NCBI GenBank assembly: GCA_031369365.1
Contig: JANMOP010000032.1
Span: forward strand, 1 to 19,345
Origin: Methylotenera_A sp031369365
GTDB lineage: Bacteria; Pseudomonadota; Gammaproteobacteria; Burkholderiales; Methylophilaceae
Length of the DNA stretch: 19,345 nucleotides
Reading direction: 5' to 3'
How positions within the stretch are numbered: the stretch's first letter is position 1; the number at the start of each line of letters is the position of its first letter. This document shows, piece after piece, positions 6,821 to 14,539 of the stretch. The position numbers were made by a program, and so were the translations under genes. The notes below the pieces were generated by a model. It was given only the letters and a program-made list of their open reading frames with translations, had not been told where the DNA came from and did no database searches.

Positions 6821-7969
6821 TTAACGTTTATTCAACGCCACAAATGGCCGATTCTCTGGCCCCGTGTATTCAGCATTCGGACGAATGATTTTGTTGTCGA
6901 TGCGTTGCTCAATCACATGTGCCACCCAGCCCGTGGTGCGCGAAATCACAAATAGTGGCGTAAACATACCTGTTGGAACGCCCATTAAATGGTAGCTGCT
7001 GGCGCTGTACCAATCTAAATTTGGGAACATTTTTTTCTGATCACACATAATTTTTTCGATGCGTTCTGAGATGTCAAAAAGCTGCATATTGCCATTATAT
7101 GCACTTTACGTGCGGCTAACTTCTTTGATTGACTCGTTTCGTGGGTCGGCGATTGTGTAAACTGGATGGCCAAAACCAATCACAATTTCTTTTCTGCTCA
7201 TTCGCTCTAAAATATCTTTTTCGGCTTCATCGGCATTTTTGTAGCGTTCGATGATTTCCATCGCCGCCTCATTCGCGCCGCCATGTTTCGCGCCCCGCAG
7301 CGCACCAATTGCGCCTGTGATGCAGCTATACATATCAGACAGCGTGCCTGCTATTACTCGCGCGGTGAACGTGCTGGCGTTAAATTCATGCTCTGCGTAT
7401 AACACTAGCGATGTATTCATCGCGTCAATATGCACTTGGCTAGGCAATTTCCCATGTAAAACGTGTAGGAAATGCGCGGCGATTGAGTCGTCGTCGGTTT
7501 CAACGATTACGCGTTTGCCAAAGTGACTAAAGTGATACCAATACAATAAAATTGAACCAAAACAGCTAATTAAGCGATCGCCTAGTAATTTTGCAGCATC
7601 AATATCGCGGCTGGCACTTTCAGGTTCAAGTGTGCCGAGCATGGCACAACCTGTGCGCATCACATCCATTGGATGCGCGTTTTTCGGGATTTGCTCGAGC
7701 ACAGTGTTAAGTGCAGCAGGCAAGCCACGCAATGTTTTTAATTTTGCGTGATAGGCAGTGAGCTGCGCTTGGTTGGGCAACTCGCCATGAATCAACAGGT
7801 ACGCCACTTCTTCAAATGTGGCACTTTGAGCCAACTCGATTATATCGTAGCCACGATAATGTAAATCGTTGCCCGTGTGGCCGACCGTGCAAATGGCTGT
7901 AGAGCCAGCATTGACGCCAGCTAGGGCGACGCCTTTTTTCTTTTTCGGTTCAGTTTTTTCTGCTTCCAT
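6821..7969 (-). pseudogene. prpC: 2-methylcitrate synthase PrpC, interrupted by an in-frame TAA
   Basis: PrpC condenses propionyl-CoA with oxaloacetate to 2-methylcitrate. From ATG 7969 (preceded by AGGGGGG) the frame reads 287 residues to a TAA at 7108-7106. It then continues in the same frame for another 94 residues to the true stop at 6821. Aligned by eye to E. coli PrpC, the 28 residues after IADPR have no gap, and the stop replaces a leucine (one base change, TTA to TAA). The first part holds catalytic His 229 (KHGGANE) and His 268 (GFGHPVY). The catalytic Asp 319 (PNLDWYSA) lies after the stop, so the truncated product should be inactive. The frame to 8011 adds residues from a palindromic repeat and is not the start. 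Explanations: recent nonsense mutation, sequencing error or readthrough. Confidence 0.9.
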
Positions 7970-7983
7970 AATCCCCCCTATTA

Positions 7984-8061
7984 CGTCATCCCCGTGAAAA
8001 CGGGAATCCATTTTGAATTTAACCCTCTTTACAATGGATTCCCGTTTTCACGGGAATGACG
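7984..8061. repeat. GTCATTCCCGTGAAAACGGGAATCCA palindromic repeat
   Basis: The two 29-base arms at 7984-8012 and 8033-8061 are inverted copies differing at one position, around a 20-base centre. Each arm also contains its own small hairpin (CCCGT...ACGGG). It lies between prpB and prpC, so it is probably transcribed as a strong hairpin in the operon mRNA. It also created a spurious upstream start for prpC. Confidence 0.9.
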
Positions 8062-8073
8062 ATGAAGTTAACT

Positions 8074-8952
8074 TTACTGTTTAAATAATGAGTCAAGTTT
8101 TTGCTCAAACGCGTGATAACCCAAGTGTTCATATAGCTCCATACGGGTTTGCATCAAGCCCACTACATTTTTTTGTGTACCCTCAGCGCGCATGGTTTCA
8201 TAAACTGTTAGCGCAGCCTTGTTCATGGCGCGGAAGGCAGAAAGTGGATATAAAACCATGCTCACATCCGCGCTTGCCAGCTCTGCTACGGTGAATAAAG
8301 GCGTGCTACCAAACTCGGTAATGTTCGCCAACACAGGCACTTTCACTGCATCTACAAATTGTTTATACATGCTAAGTTCAGTCATCGCTTCTGGGAATAT
8401 CATATCCGCACCCGCCTCAACACAAGCACAGGCGCGATCCATAGCGCTTTGTAAACCTTCCACGGCCAATGCATCAGTACGCGCCATAATCACAAAATCG
8501 GGGTCAGTTCTAGCATCCACAGCCGCTTTAATGCGGTCAACCATCTCCGCTTGGCTTACTACCGCCTTGTTAGGGCGATGACCGCAGCGTTTGGCTGAAA
8601 CTTGGTCTTCAATATGCACCGCTGCTGCGCCAGCTTTTGCCACGCTTTTAACAGAGCGAGCAATATTAAATGCGCCGCCCCAGCCAGTGTCGATATCCAC
8701 CAGCAGCGGCGTATCAACAGCGTCGGTAATGCGGCGCACGTCAATTAATACGTCTTCCAGCGAAGAAATGCCTAAATCGGGCAAGCCCAGCGAGCCAGCA
8801 GCCACGCCGCCGCCAGATAAATACAGCGCCTTAAAGCCAGTTTGCGTGGCAAGCATGGCGTGATACGCGTTAATCGCGCCGATAATTTGTAGCGGTTTTT
8901 CAGCGGTTATGGCAGCACGAAAACGTGCGCCTGCGGAAGTTGGTTTGGTCAT
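8074..8952 (-). CDS. prpB: 2-methylisocitrate lyase PrpB
   Basis: PrpB cleaves 2-methylisocitrate to pyruvate and succinate, the last step of the methylcitrate cycle. The protein has 292 residues, the usual length, with the isocitrate-lyase/PEP-mutase fold. The substrate and Mg-binding segments are present: LYLSGGGVAAGSLGLPDLG (residues 43-61), LLVDIDTGWGG (83-93), VHIEDQ (112-117) and the catalytic-loop signature KRCGHRP (121-127, nucleophile-side C123). MARTDALAVEGL and FPEAMTE follow as expected. It is intact, unlike its neighbour prpC. Short repeat-filled gaps separate it from prpC downstream and from a CitE-like gene upstream. The ATG at 8952 has a weak ribosome-binding site. Confidence 0.97.
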   Translation of the reverse strand: MTKPTSAGARFRAAITAEKPLQIIGAINAYHAMLATQTGFKALYLSGGGVAAGSLGLPDLGISSLEDVLIDVRRITDAVDTPLLVDIDTGWGGAFNIARSVKSVAKAGAAAVHIEDQVSAKRCGHRPNKAVVSQAEMVDRIKAAVDARTDPDFVIMARTDALAVEGLQSAMDRACACVEAGADMIFPEAMTELSMYKQFVDAVKVPVLANITEFGSTPLFTVAELASADVSMVLYPLSAFRAMNKAALTVYETMRAEGTQKNVVGLMQTRMELYEHLGYHAFEQKLDSLFKQ

Positions 8953-8973
8953 AAGTTTAATTTCAAAGTTTTA

Positions 8974-9061
8974 GCCACAGAGAACACAGAGGCCACAGAG
9001 GTCACAGAGATAACATTGTTTTGGTTTAGCATTCCTCTGTGCGCTCTGTGTTCTATGTGGC
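8974..9061. repeat. CACAGAGNN array with inverted arms
   Basis: The left arm holds four tandem 9-bp units, CACAGAG followed by two variable bases (8974-9008, starting GCCACAGAGAACACAGAGG). The right arm is the inverted complement, three CTCTGTGNN-type units ending TGTGGC (9034-9061). A roughly 25-base unique centre lies between. It fills the gap between prpB and the CitE-like gene. Confidence 0.85.
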
Positions 9062-9066
9062 AGGTT

Positions 9067-10068
9067 TTAGTTAAAAAATGCTTTATCAGCTTCAGTTGGT
9101 AAGTTCACACCCGTCAATTTTGCCTTTTGCAGCACTTCCCAAAAGTATCGATACGTTGCTCTGTCGTGCAGTTCTCCTTCATACTGAATCGGCCCCCAAT
9201 CGGCTTGCTGGGCAGCTAGTAGAATGTTCGCTGCATCAGCAACTTCGTCAAAATTCGGTTTCATGGCATCGACAATGGCCTGAATTTGTGTCGGGTAAAT
9301 GCTCCACATGCGCATAAAACCAAACTCGTTGCGCGCGCGTTTGGCATCGCTCATGGTGGTTTCTACATTTTTTAAGTCTAGCGTTACGTTGTGCGCGGGC
9401 ACGACACCATTGGCAAGGGCGGCGGAAACTACTTCGGCCTTAGCGCGAGCAAGCAAACGGTGCTCAAACTGACCAGGGCTGCGCATGGCACTGGCAGGAA
9501 TCGCGCCGTGATGTGCGCTAACAAAATCCATTAGGCCGAAATCCAGCACTTGTACCCACGGCAATTTGGCAATGTCGTGCACTTGATTCAGCGCGCCGTG
9601 TGTTTCTATTAAAATATGCACAGGAATAATGCGTGTAATGCCGTTAAAAGTCGCCGTTTTTTGAATATAGGCAATCATTTCTTTTGCTTGCGATAGGCTA
9701 GTGCATTTAGGAATGGTGATATAACTCAATAGCTTACCTGCACCACTTACCAAAATGTCAATATCTTGGCGCCAGCTAGGGTGCGTGTAATCGTGAATGC
9801 GCGCGCCCGCCATTTTGTGCACATTAGCTTCGCTATTTAATACGCGCACAATCATCTCGGCGTGCTCGCGTTCTTGACCGCTGGAAGCACCATCTTCGCA
9901 ATCGCAAGTGATATCAAACACCGCACCAATGCTAGCCTGTAAGCCAAGTGCTTTTAAGATTAATTTCTCGCTACCCGCAAAATGTTCGCAGGCTGGAATC
10001 AGCGGAAAGGGTTTTTCGCCACCGAAAAGGGCATCATTTGGATGAACTTTAATTATAGTTTCAGACAT
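9067..10068 (-). CDS. HpcH/HpaI (CitE-like) CoA-ester lyase, malyl/beta-methylmalyl-CoA lyase-like
   Basis: A 333-residue member of the HpcH/HpaI aldolase and citrate-lyase-beta superfamily, TIM-barrel enzymes that make or break C-C bonds in acyl-CoA esters such as malyl-CoA, beta-methylmalyl-CoA and citramalyl-CoA. The expected active-site elements are visible: CDCEDG (residues 55-60), Arg in GARIHD (R90), IPKC (119-122), the metal-binding Glu in LIETHGAL (E155) and Asp in FGLMDFVSAHHG (D181). The C-terminal RMWSIYPTQIQAI fits longer malyl-CoA lyases. It starts at ATG 10068 with AGGTTAATTGAA upstream. It sits between prpB and a mesaconyl-CoA hydratase-like gene, suggesting the substrate is beta-methylmalyl-CoA (propionyl-CoA plus glyoxylate). 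The exact substrate cannot be read from sequence. Confidence 0.8.
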   Translation of the reverse strand: MSETIIKVHPNDALFGGEKPFPLIPACEHFAGSEKLILKALGLQASIGAVFDITCDCEDGASSGQEREHAEMIVRVLNSEANVHKMAGARIHDYTHPSWRQDIDILVSGAGKLLSYITIPKCTSLSQAKEMIAYIQKTATFNGITRIIPVHILIETHGALNQVHDIAKLPWVQVLDFGLMDFVSAHHGAIPASAMRSPGQFEHRLLARAKAEVVSAALANGVVPAHNVTLDLKNVETTMSDAKRARNEFGFMRMWSIYPTQIQAIVDAMKPNFDEVADAANILLAAQQADWGPIQYEGELHDRATYRYFWEVLQKAKLTGVNLPTEADKAFFN

Positions 10069-10095
10069 TTCAATTAACCTTTAAGCTTACAAATT

Positions 10096-10164
10096 CGTCA
10101 TTCTCGCGTAAGCGGGAATCCATTTTTTACCCCAGCTGGATTCATCACTGCGTTCAGAATGACG
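10096..10164. repeat. GTCATTCTC...GAATCCA / TGGATTC...AGAATGACG palindrome
   Basis: An imperfect inverted repeat in the gap between two catabolic genes. Its left arm (CGTCATTCTCGCG...GCGGGAATCCA) resembles the repeat at 7984, and its right arm (TGGATTC...TTCAGAATGACG) resembles the one at 6680. It looks like a hybrid or intermediate of the two. Confidence 0.75.
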
Positions 10165-10179
10165 GCTGAGATTTATAAA

Positions 10180-11256
10180 TTACTTTTTCGGCATGGCCAC
10201 GGTGTAATCAAGGTCTAGCACCACATTAGGGTGATAGCCTTTGTCGTTTTTAATTACTGTTAAATCACAAGGAGACATATTTTTTATGCCGACCATACGC
10301 AGTCTCAAAGCACCAATATCGGTGCGATTTGGCAGCACCCAAGTGTCCAACACTTCTGTCGCGCAATAAATCGTATCGCCCGAAAAGCTTGGGTTGGCGT
10401 GCGTTCCAGCGTTAATTGCTAAAACACACAACGCGTTTTCTATGCCTTCATAGCTTAAGCTACGACATAGCGAAATAGGCACGCCGCCATATACCAAGCG
10501 CTGGCCAAAGCTGGACGTTTTCATTGAATGGTCATCAAAATGCAAGCGCGCATTATTCTGGTAAAGCCGCGTTGCCATAGTGTGGTCGGCAGGGTTAATC
10601 GTCATACCTGCCGCATGATTAATCCGTTCGCCAGCTTCATAATCATCCCAAAAATATTGGCCGCCAGTCACCTTTCTATCAAATTTTTTGATAGAAAAAA
10701 AACTTGGAATGCTTAAATTTTCAGGCGCAACAAAGCTAGGTAATACTGGAATAACCGTTGTTGGAGCAGGTGAATCTACATTGTTTTTATGAATCATCAC
10801 CCAACGCACCCAGCTTAATACTGGCTCACCGCGTTGATTAATGCTGGTGGAGCGCACATACACCACGCCACTTTTGCCGCTAGAATTTTGTTTTAAGCCA
10901 ATCACTTGGCTACTGGTAGATAATGTATCACCGACAAAAACAGGTTGCAAAAAGCGCACATCGGCATAGCCCAAATTGGCTACGGCGTTTACCGAAATAT
11001 CTGGCACAGTTTTACCAAAGGCGATATGAAACGCCAGTAAATCATCCACTGGTGTGCTGGGGTTATTTTTATTGGTGTAGCCAAGTGATTGTGCAAAAGG
11101 TTCGCTGCAATGCAACGGGTTGCGACTGCCGTAAAGCGCAATATAAAGCGAGCAATCGCCCGCCGTGATGGTGCGTGGCGTGGCGTGTTGAATCACTTCA
11201 TTTAGCGTGAAATCTTCAAAAAAACGGCCTGCATTAATTTTAGTGGATAAGGTCAA
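10180..11256 (-). CDS. Mesaconyl-CoA hydratase-like double MaoC (hot-dog) dehydratase
   Basis: A 358-residue protein with two MaoC/hot-dog modules (about residues 10-170 and 195-340). It resembles mesaconyl-CoA (beta-methylmalyl-CoA) hydratase of the ethylmalonyl-CoA and 3-hydroxypropionate pathways, which interconverts beta-methylmalyl-CoA and mesaconyl-CoA. Segments I recall from that family include FFEDFTLNEVIQHATPRT, LYIALYGSRNPL, FGKTVPDISVNAVANLGYA and, in the second module, MATRLYQNNARLHFDDH. The start is TTG at 11256, immediately after the TAA of the upstream CitE-like gene (TAATTG), with a purine-rich AGAAGAAGAG upstream. No ATG fits near the domain start. The zero spacing implies translational coupling to that lyase. 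Itaconyl-CoA hydratase is the main alternative. Confidence 0.8.
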   Translation of the reverse strand: MTLSTKINAGRFFEDFTLNEVIQHATPRTITAGDCSLYIALYGSRNPLHCSEPFAQSLGYTNKNNPSTPVDDLLAFHIAFGKTVPDISVNAVANLGYADVRFLQPVFVGDTLSTSSQVIGLKQNSSGKSGVVYVRSTSINQRGEPVLSWVRWVMIHKNNVDSPAPTTVIPVLPSFVAPENLSIPSFFSIKKFDRKVTGGQYFWDDYEAGERINHAAGMTINPADHTMATRLYQNNARLHFDDHSMKTSSFGQRLVYGGVPISLCRSLSYEGIENALCVLAINAGTHANPSFSGDTIYCATEVLDTWVLPNRTDIGALRLRMVGIKNMSPCDLTVIKNDKGYHPNVVLDLDYTVAMPKK

Positions 11257-12138
11257 TTAAATGTACTCTTCTTCTAACTCTGCAATCATGTTGTGCAACT
11301 TTAACAAGCGTTCTGCAGCTTTTACATGGTGGTGCTCAACTAATCTATCGTTTACCACCACTGTACCAAGCCCCTTTTCGTTGGCCTCTTTTAGCGCTCT
11401 AATAATCTCACGCGCATGCGCTACCTCGCTATTTTTTGGCGTATAGGCATCGTTGCTGTAGGCAATTTGCGATGGCGAAACCAGCGTTTTGCCGTCAAAG
11501 CCCATATCACGCCCCATGCGGCATGCATACTCAAATGAATGCATGTTTTTAAAGTCGCTGGTGATACCATCCACCACGCAACGGCCGTAAGCACGGCCAG
11601 CTAAAATCACCATAGATAATGCGGTTAAAATCGCACTTTGTTCGTGCGTAACCCTAGCATGAAGCTGTGAGGTTAAATCTGAAGTTGCCATCATTATACA
11701 AATTATGCGATCACTTGCGGCAGCGATTTCTTTGGCATTTAGCACCGCAATCGGGCTTTCTATCATCACCATAATCGGCATGTGGCCACCGCCTGCGTCG
11801 TCTAATAGCTTAAGCGCGGTATGCACATGTTCGGCAGATTCTATATTCGGGAATAGTATTGCATCCGCACCAATATTAGCAACCGCTTTAATGTCATCAA
11901 CACCCCAAATTGAGTCTAAGTTATTGACGCGCACAATCACCTCGCGCGAGCCATAACCGCCTTGTTTGACCGCCACTACAACGTTATTGCGCGATTCTAT
12001 TTTTGAGGCTACCAAAATTGGGTCGCCCAAATCAAGAATCACCGCATCAGCGGGTAAGGTGCGGGCACGATCCAAATAATGCTGGTTGCAGCCAGGCACA
12101 TACAGCGCAGAACGACGAGGGCGAAAACATAGCTCCAT
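11257..12138 (-). CDS. CitE-like lyase with altered active-site motifs
   Basis: A 293-residue HpcH/HpaI-family protein of CitE length. The frame opens RSALYVPGCNQHYLDRA, typical of the family, and its end (GLGTVVVNDRLVEHHHVKAAERL) matches malyl-CoA lyases and thioesterases. Arg70 (VIVRVN), Glu127 (MVMIESPIAV) and Asp154 (ATSDL) are kept. Three normally conserved spots differ: LDLGDP instead of LDLED (G38), FPNIES instead of PKxES (N98), and MATSDL instead of GTNDL. Function could be a malyl-CoA thioesterase, citramalyl-CoA lyase or beta-methylmalyl-CoA lyase. It is the first gene of the minus-strand cluster: ATG 12138 is preceded by TTGGAG, and a strong promoter lies about 70-100 bp upstream. 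It abuts the hydratase gene with no gap. Confidence 0.8.
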   Translation of the reverse strand: MELCFRPRRSALYVPGCNQHYLDRARTLPADAVILDLGDPILVASKIESRNNVVVAVKQGGYGSREVIVRVNNLDSIWGVDDIKAVANIGADAILFPNIESAEHVHTALKLLDDAGGGHMPIMVMIESPIAVLNAKEIAAASDRIICIMMATSDLTSQLHARVTHEQSAILTALSMVILAGRAYGRCVVDGITSDFKNMHSFEYACRMGRDMGFDGKTLVSPSQIAYSNDAYTPKNSEVAHAREIIRALKEANEKGLGTVVVNDRLVEHHHVKAAERLLKLHNMIAELEEEYI

Positions 12139-12207
12139 GAAACAGCTCCAAAAACAGCTTTAAAAAAACATAGCCAACAAATTAGCTTTAATTATAACTT
12201 TTAAGTA

Positions 12208-12237
12208 ATTATATAGAGGGCATTCTAAAACTGTCAA
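12208..12237 (-). promoter_or_regulatory. Predicted sigma70 promoter of the prp/CitE/MaoC cluster
   Basis: On the minus strand, a perfect -35 box TTGACA (12237-12232) and a perfect -10 box TATAAT (12213-12208) are 18 bp apart. The predicted start near 12201 leaves a leader of about 60 bases before the first CitE-like gene. The palindromes at 12250-12278 lie just upstream of the -35 box. Confidence 0.7.
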
Positions 12238-12249
12238 TAAATATCTTAT

Positions 12250-12278
12250 ATCTTATATAAGATAAGTCTTGTATAAGA
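12250..12278. promoter_or_regulatory. Paired palindromic operator in the divergent control region
   Basis: A perfect 14-bp palindrome ATCTTATATAAGAT (12250-12263) is followed by a near-identical imperfect one TCTTGTATAAGA (12267-12278), with centres 16 bp apart. An extra half-site ATATCTTAT precedes them. The dyads sit between the divergently transcribed GntR gene and the prp-side promoter, and they overlap where a plus-strand promoter for the regulator could be (TATAAT at 12279-12284). They are the best candidates for the regulator's binding sites. Confidence 0.6.
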
Positions 12279-12375
12279 TATAATTTACTAGACTATTTTT
12301 ATTGAGTATGCTTTAATTTACATTAACTCAACATGTATCATTAATTATTGCGACTTAAGATATAACCCCTAAATT

Positions 12376-13110
12376 ATGATAGATAAAGCCAACTCACCAA
12401 GCTACAGGCCGCTGTACGACCAAATTAAGGTGCTATTAACCCAAAGCCTAATTGGCGGCGAATGGCGTCCTGGCGATATGATTCCTAGCGAAATTGATTT
12501 GGCTGGACGTTTTAAAGTAAGCCAAGGCACGGTGCGAAAAGCTATCGATAGCTTGGCGGGCGAGAACATTTTGATTCGCCGCCAAGGCAAAGGCACCTTT
12601 GTGGCCACGCATAACGAAGAAGGCATCAAATTACGTTTCTTGCGTCTGACAGCGGCTAGCGGCCAAAAAGAAGCGCTACAAAATGAGCTGATTTCTTGCA
12701 CAAAAAGTAAGGCTGATAATCGCATCGCCAAAATTTTAGAAATCAAAGCGGGTGCGGCTTTGATAGAGATTAAGCGCTTACTCACTTTTTCTGGCAGGCC
12801 GCTTATTTACGATCACATCATTGTGCCAGCTGCGCCATTTAAAGGCTTGAATAGCACTAGAATAGAAGACAATCAAGGCTCGCTATACAGCATGTACGAG
12901 ACTGAATACGGCATCCGCATGATTCGCGCCGAAGAGCGGCTTACTGCGGTAGCGGCAAATAGCACGGTTTCAGAAGCGCTCAACTTAAAGCTAGGTGCGC
13001 CATTGTTGAGCATAGAGCGCGTTTCTTATACTTATGGTGATAAACCGATGGAATGGCGACTGGGCTTGTGTCTTACCGATGATCATCATTACATGAGCGA
13101 GTTAGAGTGA
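12376..13110 (+). CDS. GntR-family regulator, HutC subfamily (UTRA domain)
   Basis: A 244-residue transcription factor with an N-terminal winged helix-turn-helix (about residues 8-75: RPLYDQIKVLLTQSLIGGEW, then GDMIPSEIDLAGRFKVSQGT, VRKAIDSLAGENILIRRQGK, GTFVA) and a C-terminal UTRA ligand-binding domain (about 95-240) with the typical IEIKRLLTFSGRPLIYDHI and APLLSIERVSYTYGDKPMEW. HutC-type regulators are usually repressors released by a small pathway metabolite. It is transcribed away from the prp/CitE/MaoC cluster and in the same direction as the malic enzyme and SDH genes, so it is the obvious local regulator of both arms. A methylcitrate-cycle or acyl-CoA intermediate is a plausible but unproven effector. 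The ATG at 12376 has no clear Shine-Dalgarno. Confidence 0.93.
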   Translation: MIDKANSPSYRPLYDQIKVLLTQSLIGGEWRPGDMIPSEIDLAGRFKVSQGTVRKAIDSLAGENILIRRQGKGTFVATHNEEGIKLRFLRLTAASGQKEALQNELISCTKSKADNRIAKILEIKAGAALIEIKRLLTFSGRPLIYDHIIVPAAPFKGLNSTRIEDNQGSLYSMYETEYGIRMIRAEERLTAVAANSTVSEALNLKLGAPLLSIERVSYTYGDKPMEWRLGLCLTDDHHYMSELE

Positions 13111-13138
13111 GTGCTTTTAAGATTATAAAAACAATTTA

Positions 13139-13252
13139 GCCACAGATAAACACAGATAAACACAGATTTATGCAGATTTATACTAATAAATTATATTAGA
13201 TTAAACCACATTAGATTTATTTGTCAGCCTTTTATCCGTGTGCATCTGTGGC
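13139..13252. repeat. CACAGATAAA array with inverted arms
   Basis: A variant of the CACAGAG family. The left arm has three tandem 10-bp units CACAGATAAA, CACAGATAAA, CACAGATTTA (13141-13170) after GC. The right arm ends ATCTGTGGC (13244-13252), the inverted complement of GCCACAGAT (13139-13147). The AT-rich centre may carry the malic enzyme promoter, though none is clear. Confidence 0.8.
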
Positions 13253-13279
13253 AAAATATTTTAGAAAGAGTAAGTGTAA

Positions 13280-14479
13280 ATGGATGATTTGAAAAAGCGC
13301 GCGCTTGATTATCACCAATTTCCAAAACCTGGAAAATTGACTGTTGACTCATCCAAGCCGTGCGCGACGCAAGATGATTTAAGTTTAGCTTATACCCCAG
13401 GCGTGGCCGAGCCCGTGCGCGAGATTCATGCTGACCCTGCTAACGCATATAAATACACCAATAAAGGTAATTTAGTCGCGGTGATTACCGATGGCACAGC
13501 GGTTCTAGGGCTTGGTAATATGGGCGCACTCGCCAGCAAACCTGTGATGGAAGGCAAAGCGGTGCTGTTTAAGCGCTTTGCAGGTATCGACGTGTTCGAT
13601 ATTGAAATTAACGCCAGTTCACCCGATGAATTTATTCAAACCGTGGTGAATATCGCGCCGACTTTTGGTGGTATTAATCTAGAAGACATCGCCGCACCAC
13701 ATTGTTTTTATATTGAAGATGAGCTGAAAAAACGCCTCGATATTCCCGTGTTTCATGACGACCAGCATGGCACAGCAGTGATTGTAGCAGCCGCTCTGCT
13801 AAACGCGCTAGAGCTGCAAGGCAAAACCTTGCCAAGCGCAAAAATTGTGTTTTTAGGCGCAGGCGCAGCGGGTTGCTCATGCGCAAAATTGCTCAAATTA
13901 ATGGGCGCTACGAACATTACTATGGTAGATAGAACGGGCGTAATCGACACTTCACGTCCTGATTTGCATGACAATAATCGTGAGCTTGCGGTTGCGCCAA
14001 GTGTCAATAAAACGCTGACCGATGTAATGCCGCAAGCGGACGTGTTTATTGGCGTGTCGGCCAAAAATGCGCTGGATGCCGCTTTAATAAAGTGCATGGC
14101 CAGAAATCCAATTATTTTTGCGCTGGCGAATCCTGATCCAGAAGTGCTACCGAGTGTGGCACATGCCATTCGCGATGATATTCTCATGGCAACGGGACGT
14201 AGTGATTTCCCCAATCAAGTGAATAACGCGCTGTGCTTTCCGTATTTGTTTCGCGGTGCACTCGATGCAAAAGCCACGCAAATTACCGACAAAATGAAAA
14301 TTGCTGCGGCAATGGCGCTTAGTGAACTGGCACGCGAGCCAGTGCCAGCCGATGTTTTGGCAGCTTACAAGTTAACAAGTTTAAGTTTTGGCAAAGAATA
14401 TATTATCCCAAAACCGTTTGATGCGCGCCTATTGGCGCGGGTTTCGGGCGCGGTAGCCAAAGCCGCTAAAGAAGGGTAA
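13280..14479 (+). CDS. NAD(P)-dependent malic enzyme, short form
   Basis: Malic enzyme decarboxylates malate oxidatively to pyruvate with NAD or NADP. This 399-residue protein is the short form and lacks the phosphotransacetylase-like C-terminal domain of MaeB. Key features: SLAYTPGVAEP with the catalytic Tyr38, MGALASKPVMEGKAVLFKRF with Lys93, FDIE, the metal-site GGINLEDIAAP (E135, D136) and FHDDQHGTA (D160, D161), and a Rossmann loop FLGAGAAGCSCAK (191-203). The ATG at 13280 has AGAAAGAG upstream. Its place ahead of the SDH genes suggests it drains malate made from methylcitrate-derived succinate back to pyruvate, giving NAD(P)H. Cofactor preference cannot be told by eye. Confidence 0.94.
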   Translation: MDDLKKRALDYHQFPKPGKLTVDSSKPCATQDDLSLAYTPGVAEPVREIHADPANAYKYTNKGNLVAVITDGTAVLGLGNMGALASKPVMEGKAVLFKRFAGIDVFDIEINASSPDEFIQTVVNIAPTFGGINLEDIAAPHCFYIEDELKKRLDIPVFHDDQHGTAVIVAAALLNALELQGKTLPSAKIVFLGAGAAGCSCAKLLKLMGATNITMVDRTGVIDTSRPDLHDNNRELAVAPSVNKTLTDVMPQADVFIGVSAKNALDAALIKCMARNPIIFALANPDPEVLPSVAHAIRDDILMATGRSDFPNQVNNALCFPYLFRGALDAKATQITDKMKIAAAMALSELAREPVPADVLAAYKLTSLSFGKEYIIPKPFDARLLARVSGAVAKAAKEG

Positions 14480-14498
14480 AAAACGTTTAAATCCCACA

Positions 14499-14532
14499 TC
14501 CGTCAATTCCCGCTTGCGCGGGAATTGACGGA
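14499..14532. repeat. Perfect 15-bp-stem palindrome after the malic enzyme gene
   Basis: TCCGTCAATTCCCGC (14499-14513) and its exact inverse (14518-14532) enclose a TTGC loop, 20 bases past the malic enzyme stop. The stem is strong enough to terminate transcription or protect mRNA, but there is no T-run after it, so an intrinsic terminator is not assured. It resembles one arm of the GTCATTCCCG repeats. Confidence 0.75.
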
Positions 14533-14539
14533 CAGTTGG

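Noticed and set aside
6821..8011. prpC as two separate genes or as a frameshifted gene
   Set aside because: The two pieces are in the same frame with no gap against E. coli PrpC, so it is one gene with a single internal stop. TAA is not a known selenocysteine codon, and no Shine-Dalgarno precedes the downstream ATG.
13139..13170. CRISPR-like short repeats (CACAGATAAA x3 and the CACAGAG arrays)
   Set aside because: Units are 9-10 bp with no spacers and occur as inverted arms in many gaps. No cas genes are present.
14499..14532. Intrinsic terminator after the malic enzyme gene
   Set aside because: The stem is perfect but no T-run follows on either strand, so it is listed as a palindrome only.
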